Assembly (NCBI RefSeq): GCF_003573695.1
Contig: NC_039359.1
Span: 76,460,783-76,524,782, forward strand
Source of the DNA: Papaver somniferum
Lineage: Eukaryota; Streptophyta; Magnoliopsida; Ranunculales; Papaveraceae
DNA length: 64,000 bases
Direction of reading: 5' to 3'
Position numbers and translations under genes: made by a program. The notes beneath the pieces are model-generated. The model made no database searches. It was given only the letters and a program-made list of their open reading frames with translations, and had not been told where the DNA came from. This document shows positions 1-11,603 of the stretch, piece after piece (the stretch's first letter is position 1; each line of letters opens with the position of its first letter).

Positions 1-1421
1 ACCTTTTCTAAAGTTTATCAATGCGTCTTTCTTTCTTATTAAAAAAATAAATCTCATTACCTTCTTTTATCTTTAAAACACAATTTTTCTATAATGCCAT
101 GTGTCTAGCATGCATAAAAAATATTAAAGCACCAAAGGGTTTTCTAAGGAATCCCTCTCTATCTATGTACAACTTTAGTTTTAAAGAAACCTAAAAATGC
201 CAGAAACATTTAAAGTATTAGTTTATTAGGCACCCTCGGCACATAATTTGACTAATGGGTTCACTTAAATCCTAGAAAAGTGTACAAAGTATCACACTGT
301 AGGCTACACCTTTAATGTTTACATGTACTTATAGAAAAATATGCACATAGTCATATATAAACAATATTTTCGAAGAAAAAGATTGACGCAGTATGCATAT
401 AAAAGATGCTTCAAACATTTGTTTTACTGGCATACGTACACATGACCAAAGCTTGTCATCGCGTGGCTAGTGCTTTTAGACAGATATTGGGATGTGATCA
501 GTTAGCATCCTTCACATGAACAACATTGATAGAAATATTTATATTAACATTAATATCCTTGTACTGAGTCGACTATGCATCTTGTTACTTTGAGCATCAA
601 TTTGGTCAAGTTTTTCACTGCTTCATATGTTTGTCATCGAAGTTGTGAAGTAATATATATTTTTCTCTCCTGGAACTTGACCAAGTCCAAGTGGTGGATT
701 CTATATAATACTTCTTTCCTACACAAAATAGTGCATGAATCAGCAAAATTATTATTACTTTTTCCGTTTTTACACCACCTTTCTATAATAAACTACAAGA
801 ATGTAAAAATTATTTGAGCATACAATAATAATTAGTGTTATTGATAACCTAGTAGTCGTTAAGGAAAACCCTAATCACTTTTCCTAGTGAACGTCGTGGA
901 AAAAGAAACGTGTTCTAGAAAAGATGTGGAACTAATTGTCAATATGTAAAATGTCCATTTAGCTTCTTTTTTTTCCATATTGGAAAAGTTATTTTTCTAT
1001 TCGACAAGAAATCGAATATAGCTGATTATTTTCATGGATTAGCTCCAATAATTTTACAAACTAGGAAATAAGAGTAGTAACGCAAAAAATTGCAAGAAAA
1101 CTATTATGAAACATGAAAAATAGAAACATGAAAATATAATAGTAAAATAGTTAAAACTATGTACTTATTAGCTAGCTCAATGTATATTACAGACAGACAA
1201 AACATAAAAAAAATATGAGGACGTATACAATAGGGTCAATAGTTACAAATCTTATGAATTTCTCTATAAAGAGATTATTACAATGCCATTGAGATTTCGT
1301 TTATTGGAATAACAAAAAAAGACTAGCAGTTAATAAAAAATACCAGTGATTGACATAACAGTAGAGCACCCAGTTGTTGTAATAATTGCAGTAGACTACT
1401 AGGAGAAAATAATAATGGTGC
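1..1421. other. Intergenic, no gene seen
   Basis: AT-rich sequence with many short A and T runs. The longest reading frame (575-817, +) has no recognisable motif, no splice context and a composition expected by chance. It lies downstream of the SEO pseudogene and may include its 3' flank. Confidence 0.6.
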
Positions 1422-4402
1422 TCAATCAGTGAAGCAACGATACATCATGAATCTCTCTATAATTTGACCATATTCTGCGCAGAACACGACCTCAGGAATT
1501 CTAATAGTTCCCGGTAATACAAGACGGTTGCAGTGATGTGTTGTGTGAAGTTTATGAAGATGATCATTCATAGCACGGAGAAACCCTTTCTCTTCCGCAT
1601 CAACTTTCCATGAATCAAATTGTGTTAATGATGTTAAGATTTTTTCTCCTTTACCTTTAGCCATTTGTGTGGTTCCTCTGCTGAACAATGCCCATTGTTG
1701 TTCACTACCATCAAAACTTAACATTGTCATGATTTCTTGCATTATTGGGTCATTTTCTATAGTTTTACCTAGTTGCATTTTAGAGTACCACATACTTTCA
1801 AGTCTGACCCAAAATAACCAAATGGATGTTAAGTCTTGCCAATAATAACTAAGTTTCTCCAAACTTATTTTTGTCATATTCTTCCTTGCTCGTTCCCTTG
1901 GGTTCCTCTTTCCTACATAAACCAATTCTAAGGGAATTCGAGCTGCTTGTGCAACAACTCGTGTTGTTGCAGTGAATTTCCTGATCAATTCCATGTCTTC
2001 TCCCCCATACATACAAATAAATCTTCCCTCAGCTATCTGTAAATAGAAAAACCCGAAATTTGGAAAAATTAATATATTAGCGTATAACTCATGCATAAGG
2101 TATATCAACCTCACTTACTAATGATTATAAGATCAGCAAAATGTAAATAATTTTGTTATACGATAAACAAACCCACCCAATTGAGGGTAGTTGGATCAAT
2201 GCCATCCATCAATAGTTCGAGCCTCCAGGTTTCTTCCTTCCAAACCGCATCTTGTCTTGATCTAGTCAATGGGAATGCCAAAATTCCCCAAAAACTCATC
2301 ATATGGAGTGCGTTAAGACATACAACTCTTCCATGTGGATCCAATACAACTAGAATTGGTTTCTTAGATAAATGCCAAATTTCCTTTATGTATCTAATCA
2401 CGGGTTGATCAATCAAAGAAGGATGGTGAATGGTGAACCACGACATCAATGATCGTAATGCCTCAAATGCCTGTTCTTTGCCTTCTGTCCATGGTGTTAA
2501 CTTATCCACAATTGGGATCCATATAACTTCACATTGACCTTTCATACTTATCGATCGATTGGTGTCGTGATTCCCTATACATTTTTTCGAGAATTGAAAG
2601 TTCTTCTTGAGGCATTTCATCATCTGATATTAATAATAACACCGTTTTCCTCTTCAGCACATCAAAAGTTACCTGATATAATCATGCATATTTATCAAAG
2701 TTAAAAAGTTGAAAGAAAAATATGGAAATACAATTGAAGTCACTAAAACACGAAAATAAAATTAGTTTAGAATTAAACCCCTTTCTTGTTGGAACCGTCG
2801 TAGAGTGGCATAATATCATCTTTTGAATAAATCAAAGCCTTGAGAATTTTCGAGTTATCAATTGGGGACATTTCGAACATGCGTACAAGTGTTTTATATG
2901 CTTTAGCGTGTCTATTATTCTTTGCATAGAGTATCTAGAATCAATATTGTGATATTTCTTTTGAAATATACTTGATTATAAAAAAGAAATAAAAATACAA
3001 TTAACATCATACAATTGTATAGATCCTTATATTATAATATGTGTTATAGTCTCATGATTGTAAATGTATATATATATTTTTTTTGCGCTGCAATCCTGCA
3101 TCATCTCTTTAATGATATAGAGGACAAGAGGAATGGTTATAGCTACACTTTTGAGACCTTTTTTACCTATGTGTTGATTGCAGACATACAATTGTTTCAT
3201 AAGGTGACCATGAATATAACTTAGCTTGCGACCTAAGCTCGAAATTTCCAAAGCATCTGTAATTAATGCTAAATACCTTTATAAATATATATACCAGAAA
3301 ACATTAGTTGGTAACCATTTGAATAAGAAGAGTTGATTTTTATAATGTTATTAGGGATAGAGAATTAACATACTCATGGCCAAATCCGATGAGGCTTACT
3401 ATTTGAGAAGCGCAAGCCACGACACTTCTCACTGTCAATATGCGGCAGTAGGGGTATGAGCTATGGAAATTGACATCGCAGATGTATTGGGAGTAATGTA
3501 TTGTGGTAGGAGGGCCTTAAATTGGACAATGAACCTATTTAGATCCATATTTGACTTGATAAGGTTCATTAAGGCATCAAACCTGGGTCTAAGTGAACCA
3601 CTGTGCTCTAGGATATCTGGCAATTGTTTCAAAATTTCAATCGAATTTGCTAGGTGGTTTGTTTGATGGATTTGTGCAATAAGCCAAAATTCCCCTTAAT
3701 TCACAGCAAGGGATGCTAAGGTTAGCACCACCTTAGCATCCCACAAATAAATTGATAAAAAGTTGAGAAAATTTAGAGTGACCACGTGAGCATCACCACC
3801 ACTAGAACACTTGCAAGATATCTGTCAAACATATATATATAATCTTATTAGTACTCACAATTATCGTTCAAAATAATTATATTATTATAAAAAGATTCAA
3901 ATTAACGTCACATTAAGAGGATGTAGCGATGATATAAAATAAAATACCTCGCACGAAATCTTGTTAATTGTATAAGTTAAAGCTTCAAGCATGTTACGAA
4001 AACTGGCGATATTACTCATGTCTTCCAGGGCATCCATATGTGCTTGATTGTTTGAATACACATACATAATATCAAACATCAAACCATGTGCATATCTTGA
4101 GCCAACAATATGTAATAGAACTAGCAAACAAATATAGAATCTGTTTATATATATACCTCCAAGATGGTTCCTACAGTTGAACTTTCAAAGATATCTTCAC
4201 AAAATTGAACAATTGGTGTGACATCAACTTCACGACCATCTGGTGCATGCGTGCTCTGAATTTGTTTTATAATCTCATTGTCGTCTGGTGTTGAGAATGG
4301 GTGATGGTAATTTATCATTATATGTTGATGATGAGGTTCCACTATGACGCTCTGTTGTGACAACTGCATATATGCTGGATGTGACAATGATACCATAAAC
4401 AC
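1422..4402 (-). pseudogene. Sieve element occlusion (SEO/forisome-type) gene, decayed
   Basis: SEO proteins form phloem protein filaments in sieve elements. Seven exon blocks read leftwards: 4402-4157, about 4110-3948, 3821-3370, 3256-3167, about 2925-2780, 2672-2177 and 2036-1422, mostly with GT-AG borders. Family hallmarks include IQSTHAPDGRE, LEALTYTINKISCE, MKQLPDILEH, HHPSLID, KKPILVVLDPHGRVV (thioredoxin-like part), WRLELLMDGIDP, MYGGEDMEL, NPRERARKN and the C-terminal CNRLVLPGT...MYRC block. Lesions: an in-frame TAA at 3696-3698 where the family has Tyr (AVN-stop-GEFWL), a one-base loss making TGA at 3435-3437 just after HTPTAAY, and a frame change between about 2535 and 2580. The exon 4/5 junction is also out of phase. 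The C-terminal Cys pair is reduced (CAEY for the usual CxxC). Family assignment is secure. Loss of function is inferred from several independent lesions. Confidence 0.88.
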
Positions 4403-6224
4403 ACAAATAAAAGAAACTAACTAAAATAAGAAGTATTTAACAAATGGATGGTGATTGAAAGGTTCTGTTTTTCCCTATTTGAATCAATTTTGTTATTATG
4501 GTTATGAGCTTATTATATACTCAATGAAAAAGATAGATATGTGAAAATCAAACTTATTCTTTGCTTCTCTAAAATAGAAATTCCAGCATTACATATCTTC
4601 TTTTCGCTAGATGCCATGTAAATTAAAAGAAAAATATCCATTCAACTTTCTCTATTCACTAAAGTAATATCTATAAAATGTTTTTGTAAAGAAATTTTAA
4701 GTATTTTAAACATAAAATTTGTTTATTAATCTGTGTCACGTCAGTTGTTTATCAGATTTTGCACACTGATTATGATGTGCGTTCTTTACTCTTGAATATT
4801 CACAACACTACTTTTTTTTTGCTTTCATTTTTGTTGTGTTTTAGTTTTACCTAGAAAAATGACATTTCGATTTTGCTAAATTATCTTGCTCACTTGAAGG
4901 TTGGAATTCAATTTTAGGATGCAAACTGCGTTTGAATAACCTTTTGTTTCAAGCAAAATGATAAACTTCGTATTCAGTTTTCATATGGATTTGTAATCGT
5001 TCCAAGCGATCCCATAATCATAATTTCATTAACAAAAAAATACTAGTCATGATACGAGTTAGTGGTTTGACTAATGTTGATATATGCTCAATGTTAGCAC
5101 GATTTTGGACATTATTTTTTTTTTTAAAAACTTGAATGGAAATAACAGGATAAATCCTTTACTTGATATCTTAGTTTTGCTTCACTCCACTACTTTAAAT
5201 ATACCAAAACTATACAAGCTTATATACCACACTGTCACTTTTCTCCGTTTTGTTATTCTCTAATTGGGTTACTAGAATCATTTTCACAGAGCATAAAACT
5301 AAAGTGGTGTAAAGAGAAAAAGTAGGCAAAATTCGTCACAACAGTTTCCATTACCCGTCTTTTCAAACCAAAAATATGATATTGCCCGACACTTATGGGA
5401 GAAGCGATGCAGTACGTGCTTTGAGAAAGGAGAGAGTTTCTCTGATACGAGCCGAATGTTTAACTTGGAGAATGAGGTTGTTTGGTTGTCTTCTTATAAT
5501 AATGGGTGTTTAGGAGTTTGTTCAGACTTTGTTGGTAGTTCCTTGAGTTGTTGGGATGATTTGCTGGTTTTCAACTTACTCTTTTGTCGAACATATTTCG
5601 CTGTCATACTTTTAAGCCAGTTATCACTTTTAGGGGCTTGGGATGTCAATTCATATGATTGTTACATGTTTAAGGCGAATCTGGTTAATAATCATGAGTG
5701 GTTTGTTTGGATATTTCAGTGGTTCGGATCTTCTTCTTGGCAGGTTTCTGAGGAGTTTTTCATCATGTTCTTTTTTTTCCAATCAGTCTAATACAATTCT
5801 TCTGTTTGGAGGGAACATGTATTGGTTCATATTTGTTAGTCATCTTACTCTTTGGAGGAATGATGCATCTTTGTATGTCACACGTGGCTCATATATGAGA
5901 ATTAAACGTCAACATACTCACGTCTTGAAAAAGGTTCCAGTAGTGGTTTACTGTAATCATGGTCGAAGTTGCGCTGATAAATTATTAGCGAATTTGAAGA
6001 TTTCTTCATTAGAACTGGACCGGCTGAGGATATATGCTTTACTTCCTTGATGCAATATCTCTTGTCTCGACACATATATGCTTTTCCCTTCGTTTCATTT
6101 CTTTCATCCGTGTATTAGCTTACTTTTCTCGTCCAGTATCATCCCTCATCCCTGTAATGGTTCAGGCTCCAGTCTAGTGTCTACTAAATGTGATGGCTAA
6201 AAAAAAAGGAGAGAGTTCGGGAAG
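4403..6224. other. Intergenic between divergent SEO and PIMT genes
   Basis: This should hold the promoters of the two divergently oriented genes. It is AT-rich, with poly-T tracts near 4811 and 5116. Open frames at 5456-5791 and 5643-6050 (+) overlap each other, show no family motif and look fortuitous. Confidence 0.5.
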
Positions 6225-6398
6225 ATGAAGGGAGTGGGACACGTCATCAATCCTCATCATCACCTTCGCGAAAATGCAAGAAGATACCGTCTTCACTGTT
6301 ATCAGCATTTGCTTGTAGCTATTCCACGCCTCTCAAGCCTCTGTTCACCACCACCACCACCACCACCACCCTATCCTCCGCTACTCTTTTCTCCTTCC

Positions 6399-6406
6399 TA
6401 TATAAT
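6399..6406 (+). promoter_or_regulatory. Candidate TATA box for the short PIMT transcript
   Basis: TATATAAT lies 75 bases before ATG 6474, after a CT-rich stretch. A transcript from it would encode the short form starting MERFLATRV rather than the extended form from 6225. Position and match to consensus are seen. Use is inferred. Confidence 0.4.
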
Positions 6407-8332
6407 CAAAATCTTTTCCTCCTCCCCTCCTGCTTCAAAACCAAATAATAAGAAAAATCCCTTGTTCTCGAATATGGAGGTAAGTAATTACATTGATTCG
6501 ACTGGAATCGCTGAATTTCAGAATCCTTTTCATGTCGTTTCACTCAGAGGTTCTGTTCATATTTTTAGGATGAAAATTTATAGTTACCTTGTGTTTCAAA
6601 TGCTTTGAAATTGATTTAGCTTGAAAATGTTTTACAGAATATGAATTCTGTCAAATGCTCAGATGCTGTGATATTCAATATATTGGAATTCTTTGACGGG
6701 TATATGAATTGAACTTGCTCAGAGGGTGTTTGGTGAAATGCATGACAAGATTTTTTTTCTTGGACTGTTATGATTAATGGGTACTCAAAATGTGGAAAGG
6801 TTGAGAATAAAATTTGAGTAAAGTTTTAATGTCAATGAGTAAGGAAATGAATTTGTTCTTGGGGTTTTTATGTGCAGTTGGTTAGTCTGGTGCTTGGTTA
6901 TGCGTTCTTTGTCAGATGATATGGAACCCAAGAGCAAAGAAGACTGCAATAAGGTATTTTACTAATTTGAATTCTGATTTCAAGATTTGGTTTTAGTTCT
7001 GATATTTGATTGTTAAGTTGAGAGGAACCCTGTCAAAATGTAAACGACTCATATATGGACATTTATTGGCGTTTAGGAGTTCAAATAGCACTGAGTCACT
7101 GACAAGGCAAATTGAGATGCCTTATAGAGAGTGAGATTATAAACATGGGGCTTCTGGACATAACATTCGTGATTATGACGGCTTCTTTTTGCAAATGATT
7201 TGAAAAGAGGCTAAATGCATCTTTGTTTGCAAGTATTGAGGTTTTAGATTCTTCCTAGTTTGTCTCAATAAAATTAGACATCGAGGACAGGTTAACTGAA
7301 GCTGATTGTATATACATAGGCGATTACCTTTTAGGAAGAGATTAGTGCACTAACATGAATGAAATTATGGTAAATGAGATTACTGATATGAATAAGTGCT
7401 AATGAAACTTAAAAAAATTCTGGTGCAGTCTTTTAACCTCTCTCTAATACAGGTAATCAGTAGCACCAACAAACAACATAGTAGCAAATGATTAATCTAT
7501 GGTCTTGAAATGGTCTTAGATCAGAGGCAAGTGGTTTATGTCTGAAATATTTATAGATGGTTCACTTGTTTTCTCAACTACCCTTGTTTAATGTACTTTC
7601 GTGGTTATAATTCAAAGCGTGAGGTTAGTTTGTAATGAGCTTTATTTTAGCTATAGTGTTGTGCGTAGTTTCTGGTCGATAGCTTTACAAGCGAGACTCC
7701 AGAGCTGAAATTGAGCTTATTAGTTGGGAGTATGTTTCGTGGTTATATGACAATGATACATCTCTCTGCTTACCACTTGCTGGTTATAGTTTTGTGTTTG
7801 GTATAAGCACATTAAAAGAACAAAGTTTCTTTAAATTCACTAACTAGTCAAATCCGTTCGGCTAAGAGTTAGATTATACTGTTTTTGCCACTTGCTGGTA
7901 ATAGAGTTAAACAATTTCTGAATTACCCCCAATTGCCTGCAACGAACATGGCAGGTCTTATAGTCCTGCAGCAAGCAATAAGTAGGTTCTAGCAGATCAG
8001 TCATCTTTGCAGTCAGAGAATTGTAGAAATTTTGTTTCTTAATTATGTTTTATGTCCACTTCTTCCCCACTTTGTAAGTAAAGCAAATGTCAGCTTTCTG
8101 TGGTTGTATATGAGAAAGTCATTTTTCATCTTGTTGGGATTTTGTAGGAGATATATTTCTTCCCATTCCGATCATAATTAGATTAAACATTGACACGTAT
8201 AGGCAGAGCACCAGCAGAGCAGTTCCTTATTCTGAGGGCCATTGGTGCAAGATTATGTTGTTTGTTCCATTTGTTTAACGGTGGCCGTTTTGTTGATCTT
8301 TAGTCATATCGTTTTTCTTCGTCAACCCCCCA

Positions 8333-8350
8333 CCGCGCGCGGTCATCTAG
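8333..8350 (+). mobile_element. Helitron-like 3' terminus in PIMT intron 1
   Basis: A GC palindrome (CCGCGCGCGG, 8333-8342) in an AT-rich intron is followed by TCAT and CTAG, then T. Hairpin plus CTAG/T is the signature of plant Helitron 3' ends. No matching 5' TC end was located, so element length is unknown. Confidence 0.42.
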
Positions 8351-9370
8351 TATACACTGTTACTGAATTTTATGAAATGAAAATGTTGCAGCGGTTCTTA
8401 GCGACTAGAGTTAGTATGGAAAAGAACCAGGAATTGGTGGCAAATCTAAAGCGATATGGTGTAATTAGGTCGCCAAAGGTAGCTGAAGTGATGGTAAATA
8501 TTGATAGAGGTTTCTTTGTACCTGATGAGAACACGGCTTATGCAGATAGGGTTTTAATGCCACTATTTCTGCACCTCATATGCATGCTACATGCTTTGAG
8601 TTGTCGACGGATAACTTACTGCCTGGGATGCGGGCACTCGATATCGGTTCAGGTCCTTTTGATACCTTTGGAATTACATTACGTTTTAGTGTGATTTATG
8701 AGATTATATCTGTTGTACCTCCAATTTTATTATTGTGTTTTTTGTATTTGATCATCTAGGATCTGGGTATTTGGTAGCATGTTTTGCAAGTATGGTTGGA
8801 CCGCAAGGTCGTGCAGTGGGTATAGAGCATATCCCTGAGCTGGTTTCTGCTTCAATTGAGAATATCCAAAAAAGTGCTGCATCACCATTTCTGGAACTAT
8901 GTTCACTTTCTGTACATGTTGGTGGTGTATTTCTATCAAGACTCGGGTTTCTTTTTCTCCAATTCTTTCCATTTATTTCATACTTTATAGTGTCTTAACA
9001 AATTTTTTGGAGTTTATTTTTGAATGAAAATCACCTCAAGATTGCTATTCTTATGCAGAGGTACTAGATTCATATAACTTAGTTATTGAGTTTGTGATAT
9101 ATCTTTCTATGATATACAGATGGTAGGAATGGTTGGCCGGAGTTCGCACCATATGATGCTATTCATGTTGGCGCAGCAGCTAGAGAAATTCCAAAACAAC
9201 TTATTAACCAGTTGAAGCCGGAGGGTAGACTGGTGATCCCAGTTGGTAACATCTTCCAGGATTTGAAGGTTATAGACAAGAACCAAGACGGCTCAATCAC
9301 CATGCACGATGAAACTGCTGTTCGCTATGTACCACTGACTAGTAAAGATGCACAACTGCGAGGTTATTGA

Positions 9371-9845
9371 CGTCCACGCCCTACGTGAGCTTGCTCTTTG
9401 TTGCTTAGTTCCCAAAACTTTCTGTTTTGGTGGTTAGTCTTAGTAGTTTCGTGAAGGTGTTAGGATGCAATCTGGTTGGTCAGCCTGCACAGTTTTTTGA
9501 CCACCTGCCGGTGTTTCTGGTTGGTTATCTACCTCTAGTATTTTAAGTTGTAGTTATTTCGTACTTCTTCCTTGTAGTGATAAATGGTTCTTTGGTCTTT
9601 GATGCATATTTACATCAGATGGTTGTCGAGCTCCAGAAATTGGAGCTTGAAATTTAGGTGTTTGTTAATAAAATCCAGAGTTGAATAGTAGAAGGCTCTT
9701 AAAGAGAACACCAATTTCAGGATAATCACACTGCTATTACAAGGAAACACAACCTCCTCACAAGCACACTAAAAAAACACTGGTTATTTCTCACAGGTAC
9801 TATTTGAACTTATCTTGCAGGCTTGCACTCCATGGAATTGATCCA
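9371..9845. other. 3' flanks of convergent PIMT and P450 genes
   Basis: A 475-base gap between convergent stop codons. AATAAA at 9667-9672 (+), about 300 bases after the PIMT stop, is a candidate polyadenylation signal. No gene seen. Confidence 0.5.
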
Positions 9846-11402
9846 TCATTCTCTAGGTTTGAAATTGACAATCAACCCCTTCTTCATATACAATGTTGTA
9901 GTCAGCTTTGGAGCTACATCTTGACCTTTAACCACATCAACTGAGTATCTCAACAAGACCGAAGCAGCAACCATTTTCATCTGTAAGTAAGCGAAACTTT
10001 TTCCTACACACAGCCTAGGCCCTGCATTGAACACAGCATACTTGAACTGATTCTCGCTCACAAATTTGCCATCTTTAATCCACCTCTCTGGTCTGTACTC
10101 TTTGCAATCTTTGCCCCAAATTGCATCTATTCGGGCCATGGAATATATCGAGTAAAGAACCCTGGAGCCTTTCTTAACCATGGTTCCATCAGGAAAAATG
10201 TCGTCCTCTTGTACCTCTTTGAGATCCAAGGGAACTGATGGGTAAAGTCTCAGTGATTCTGAAAGCGCTGCTTGAAGATACTCCATTTGCTTCAGTTCGT
10301 TGATAGTAAATACAACGTCCGTAATTTCATTTTTGGACTTTCGATGGCTGAGAATTTCATTGATCTCGTTCAGTATTTTGTACTCTACTTGTGGGTTTTT
10401 GCTTAAAAGCCAGAAGAACCATGCCAATGCTACCGAACTGGTGTCTCGTCCTGCTAAGATGAAGCTTATGCAAAAATCTCTGAGGAACCTTTCAGAGAAT
10501 TTATACTTGGTTGGTCGATTAGTTTCTCTGATCTCGGTGAGCCGCGACAATAAATCAGATCGATCACTTAAGCTACCCAATTTATAGCACTCAGTTCTCC
10601 TGTTGCACACAGCCTTGTCAGCAAACTTATGAACAACTCCAACTGCCTTTTTGAGCTCCTTCTCAGAACCAAAACAGAAAAACTTCATGGCTTTCCATAT
10701 GAAAGGAGGTACGGTGAACCTAAACAAAGTCAGCTCTGTGGCCTGTTCGAATGCCTTGGCGAAAGGAACATATGGAAGATCGATACTCAAACAACCAGGG
10801 TCTACTCCAAATGCTGCAGTACAAACGTTATCGAAAGTAAACCTCAGGAAAACGTCTTGAAGATCAATACTCTCCTTAGAAATAACCAGCTTCTCTATCA
10901 ATTTTAACAACTTCATGTGCACCAACTCTTGAATGGTTTGAAAAGAATACTCTACAAACCGACTCGAATGCATCTCTAACGTAGCAGCACGTCGTTGTTC
11001 CTTCCATGTATCACCATCAGCGTTAAAAATGCCGTCACCAAGTAAGTCAAAGAACCTATCTCTATAATATTTTCCTTTAGGGAAGTTTGTGAACCTTGTT
11101 TTAAGCATATACTCGAGTTTTGAAGGATCAACCGTTATGATTCCATAAGCGTTACCCATCCACATGCCTCTGTAGTAAAAAGTGCCACCACTTTTGATTA
11201 GAGCTTCAGTTACCCATTCATAAGTGTGATTGGAGTGAAAGAAGACTGTAGGTATTATACCCATTACTGGCCATAACATTGGACCTTTGTTTGTGACTTT
11301 CTGAATTATACAACTGAATATGAATAAACCAAGTAACGCAACAGCTACATCACTAAATTTGATGCAAAAGTACTCCATCAATATTAGAGGAAGATGCTGC
11401 AT
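9846..11402 (-). CDS. Cytochrome P450, CYP86 family (CYP86C-like) fatty-acid hydroxylase
   Basis: Single-exon gene of 518 residues, full length for the family. CYP86 enzymes are ER-anchored and omega-hydroxylate fatty acids for cutin, suberin or pollen-wall lipids, with NADPH-P450 reductase as partner. Visible parts: N-terminal membrane anchor (about 14-32), LKTRFTNFPKGKYYRDRF and GDGIFNADG blocks typical of CYP86, I-helix AGRDTSS (317-323), K-helix ESLR (382-385), PERW (438-441) and heme-binding FNAGPRLCVGKS with the ligand Cys at 465. AEMHSSRF-like and VDPGCL motifs resemble the CYP86C subgroup more than CYP86A or B; this is judged from memory of the families, without an alignment. All key residues are present and no lesion is seen. 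The start is the first Met of the frame, 54 bases inside a duplicated promoter. Convergent with PIMT. Confidence 0.93.
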   Translation of the reverse strand: MQHLPLILMEYFCIKFSDVAVALLGLFIFSCIIQKVTNKGPMLWPVMGIIPTVFFHSNHTYEWVTEALIKSGGTFYYRGMWMGNAYGIITVDPSKLEYMLKTRFTNFPKGKYYRDRFFDLLGDGIFNADGDTWKEQRRAATLEMHSSRFVEYSFQTIQELVHMKLLKLIEKLVISKESIDLQDVFLRFTFDNVCTAAFGVDPGCLSIDLPYVPFAKAFEQATELTLFRFTVPPFIWKAMKFFCFGSEKELKKAVGVVHKFADKAVCNRRTECYKLGSLSDRSDLLSRLTEIRETNRPTKYKFSERFLRDFCISFILAGRDTSSVALAWFFWLLSKNPQVEYKILNEINEILSHRKSKNEITDVVFTINELKQMEYLQAALSESLRLYPSVPLDLKEVQEDDIFPDGTMVKKGSRVLYSIYSMARIDAIWGKDCKEYRPERWIKDGKFVSENQFKYAVFNAGPRLCVGKSFAYLQMKMVAASVLLRYSVDVVKGQDVAPKLTTTLYMKKGLIVNFKPRE

Positions 11403-11455
11403 TAGCTTCTCCTCTCTTTGGAGTCTCTCTTTCAGGTTCAGATAATGAATGAAGG

Positions 11456-11603
11456 AGCTGTATTTTCTTTATACAAGTAAGTTGTTGTGTTGCACCCGGT
11501 TGGTGCATGTGACATAAAAACGGCTAGATAGCTGTATTTTCTTTATACAGGCAGGTTGTTGTGTTGCACACGGTTGGTGCATGTGACATAGAAACGGCTA
11601 GAA
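11456..11603 (-). repeat. Tandem 74-bp promoter duplication upstream of the P450
   Basis: Two head-to-tail copies, 11456-11529 and 11530-11603, differ at only a few bases. Read on the minus strand, each contains TATAAAG (11467-11473 and 11541-11547). The proximal one lies about 65 bases before the P450 ATG, a normal distance. The distal copy gives a second potential core promoter 74 bases further out. Confidence 0.8.

Larger units (their letters stand above)
6225..9370 (+). pseudogene. PIMT: Protein-L-isoaspartate O-methyltransferase, frame broken in exon 2
   Basis: PIMT uses S-adenosylmethionine to methylate L-isoaspartyl residues and so starts repair of aged proteins. Exons: 1 ending 6479, 2 at 8392-8652, 3 at 8760-8924, 4 at 9120-9370, all GT-AG. 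Exon 4 ends with VRYVPLTSKDAQLRGY. The SAM-binding DIGSGSGYL is assembled across exons 2/3, and [16 protein letters not shown] and HVGAAA follow. The start is either ATG 6225, which adds a Pro-rich, targeting-like N-terminus with a CCA-repeat Pro run, or ATG 6474 (MERFLATRVSMEKN), which matches the usual cytosolic start and sits downstream of a TATA box. In exon 2, at about 8546-8556, the SPM-IGY segment before [11 protein letters not shown] is missing. About 8 bases stand where 21 are expected, so the frame is lost. No alternative splice rescue is visible, so it is called probably non-functional. Confidence 0.8.

Noticed and set aside
5456..6050. Two overlapping plus-strand ORFs upstream of PIMT
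   Set aside because: Phe/Leu/Ser-rich translations of T-rich DNA, no family motif and no splice pattern.
10300..10907. Plus-strand ORFs across the P450
   Set aside because: Shadows of the intact minus-strand P450 coding sequence.
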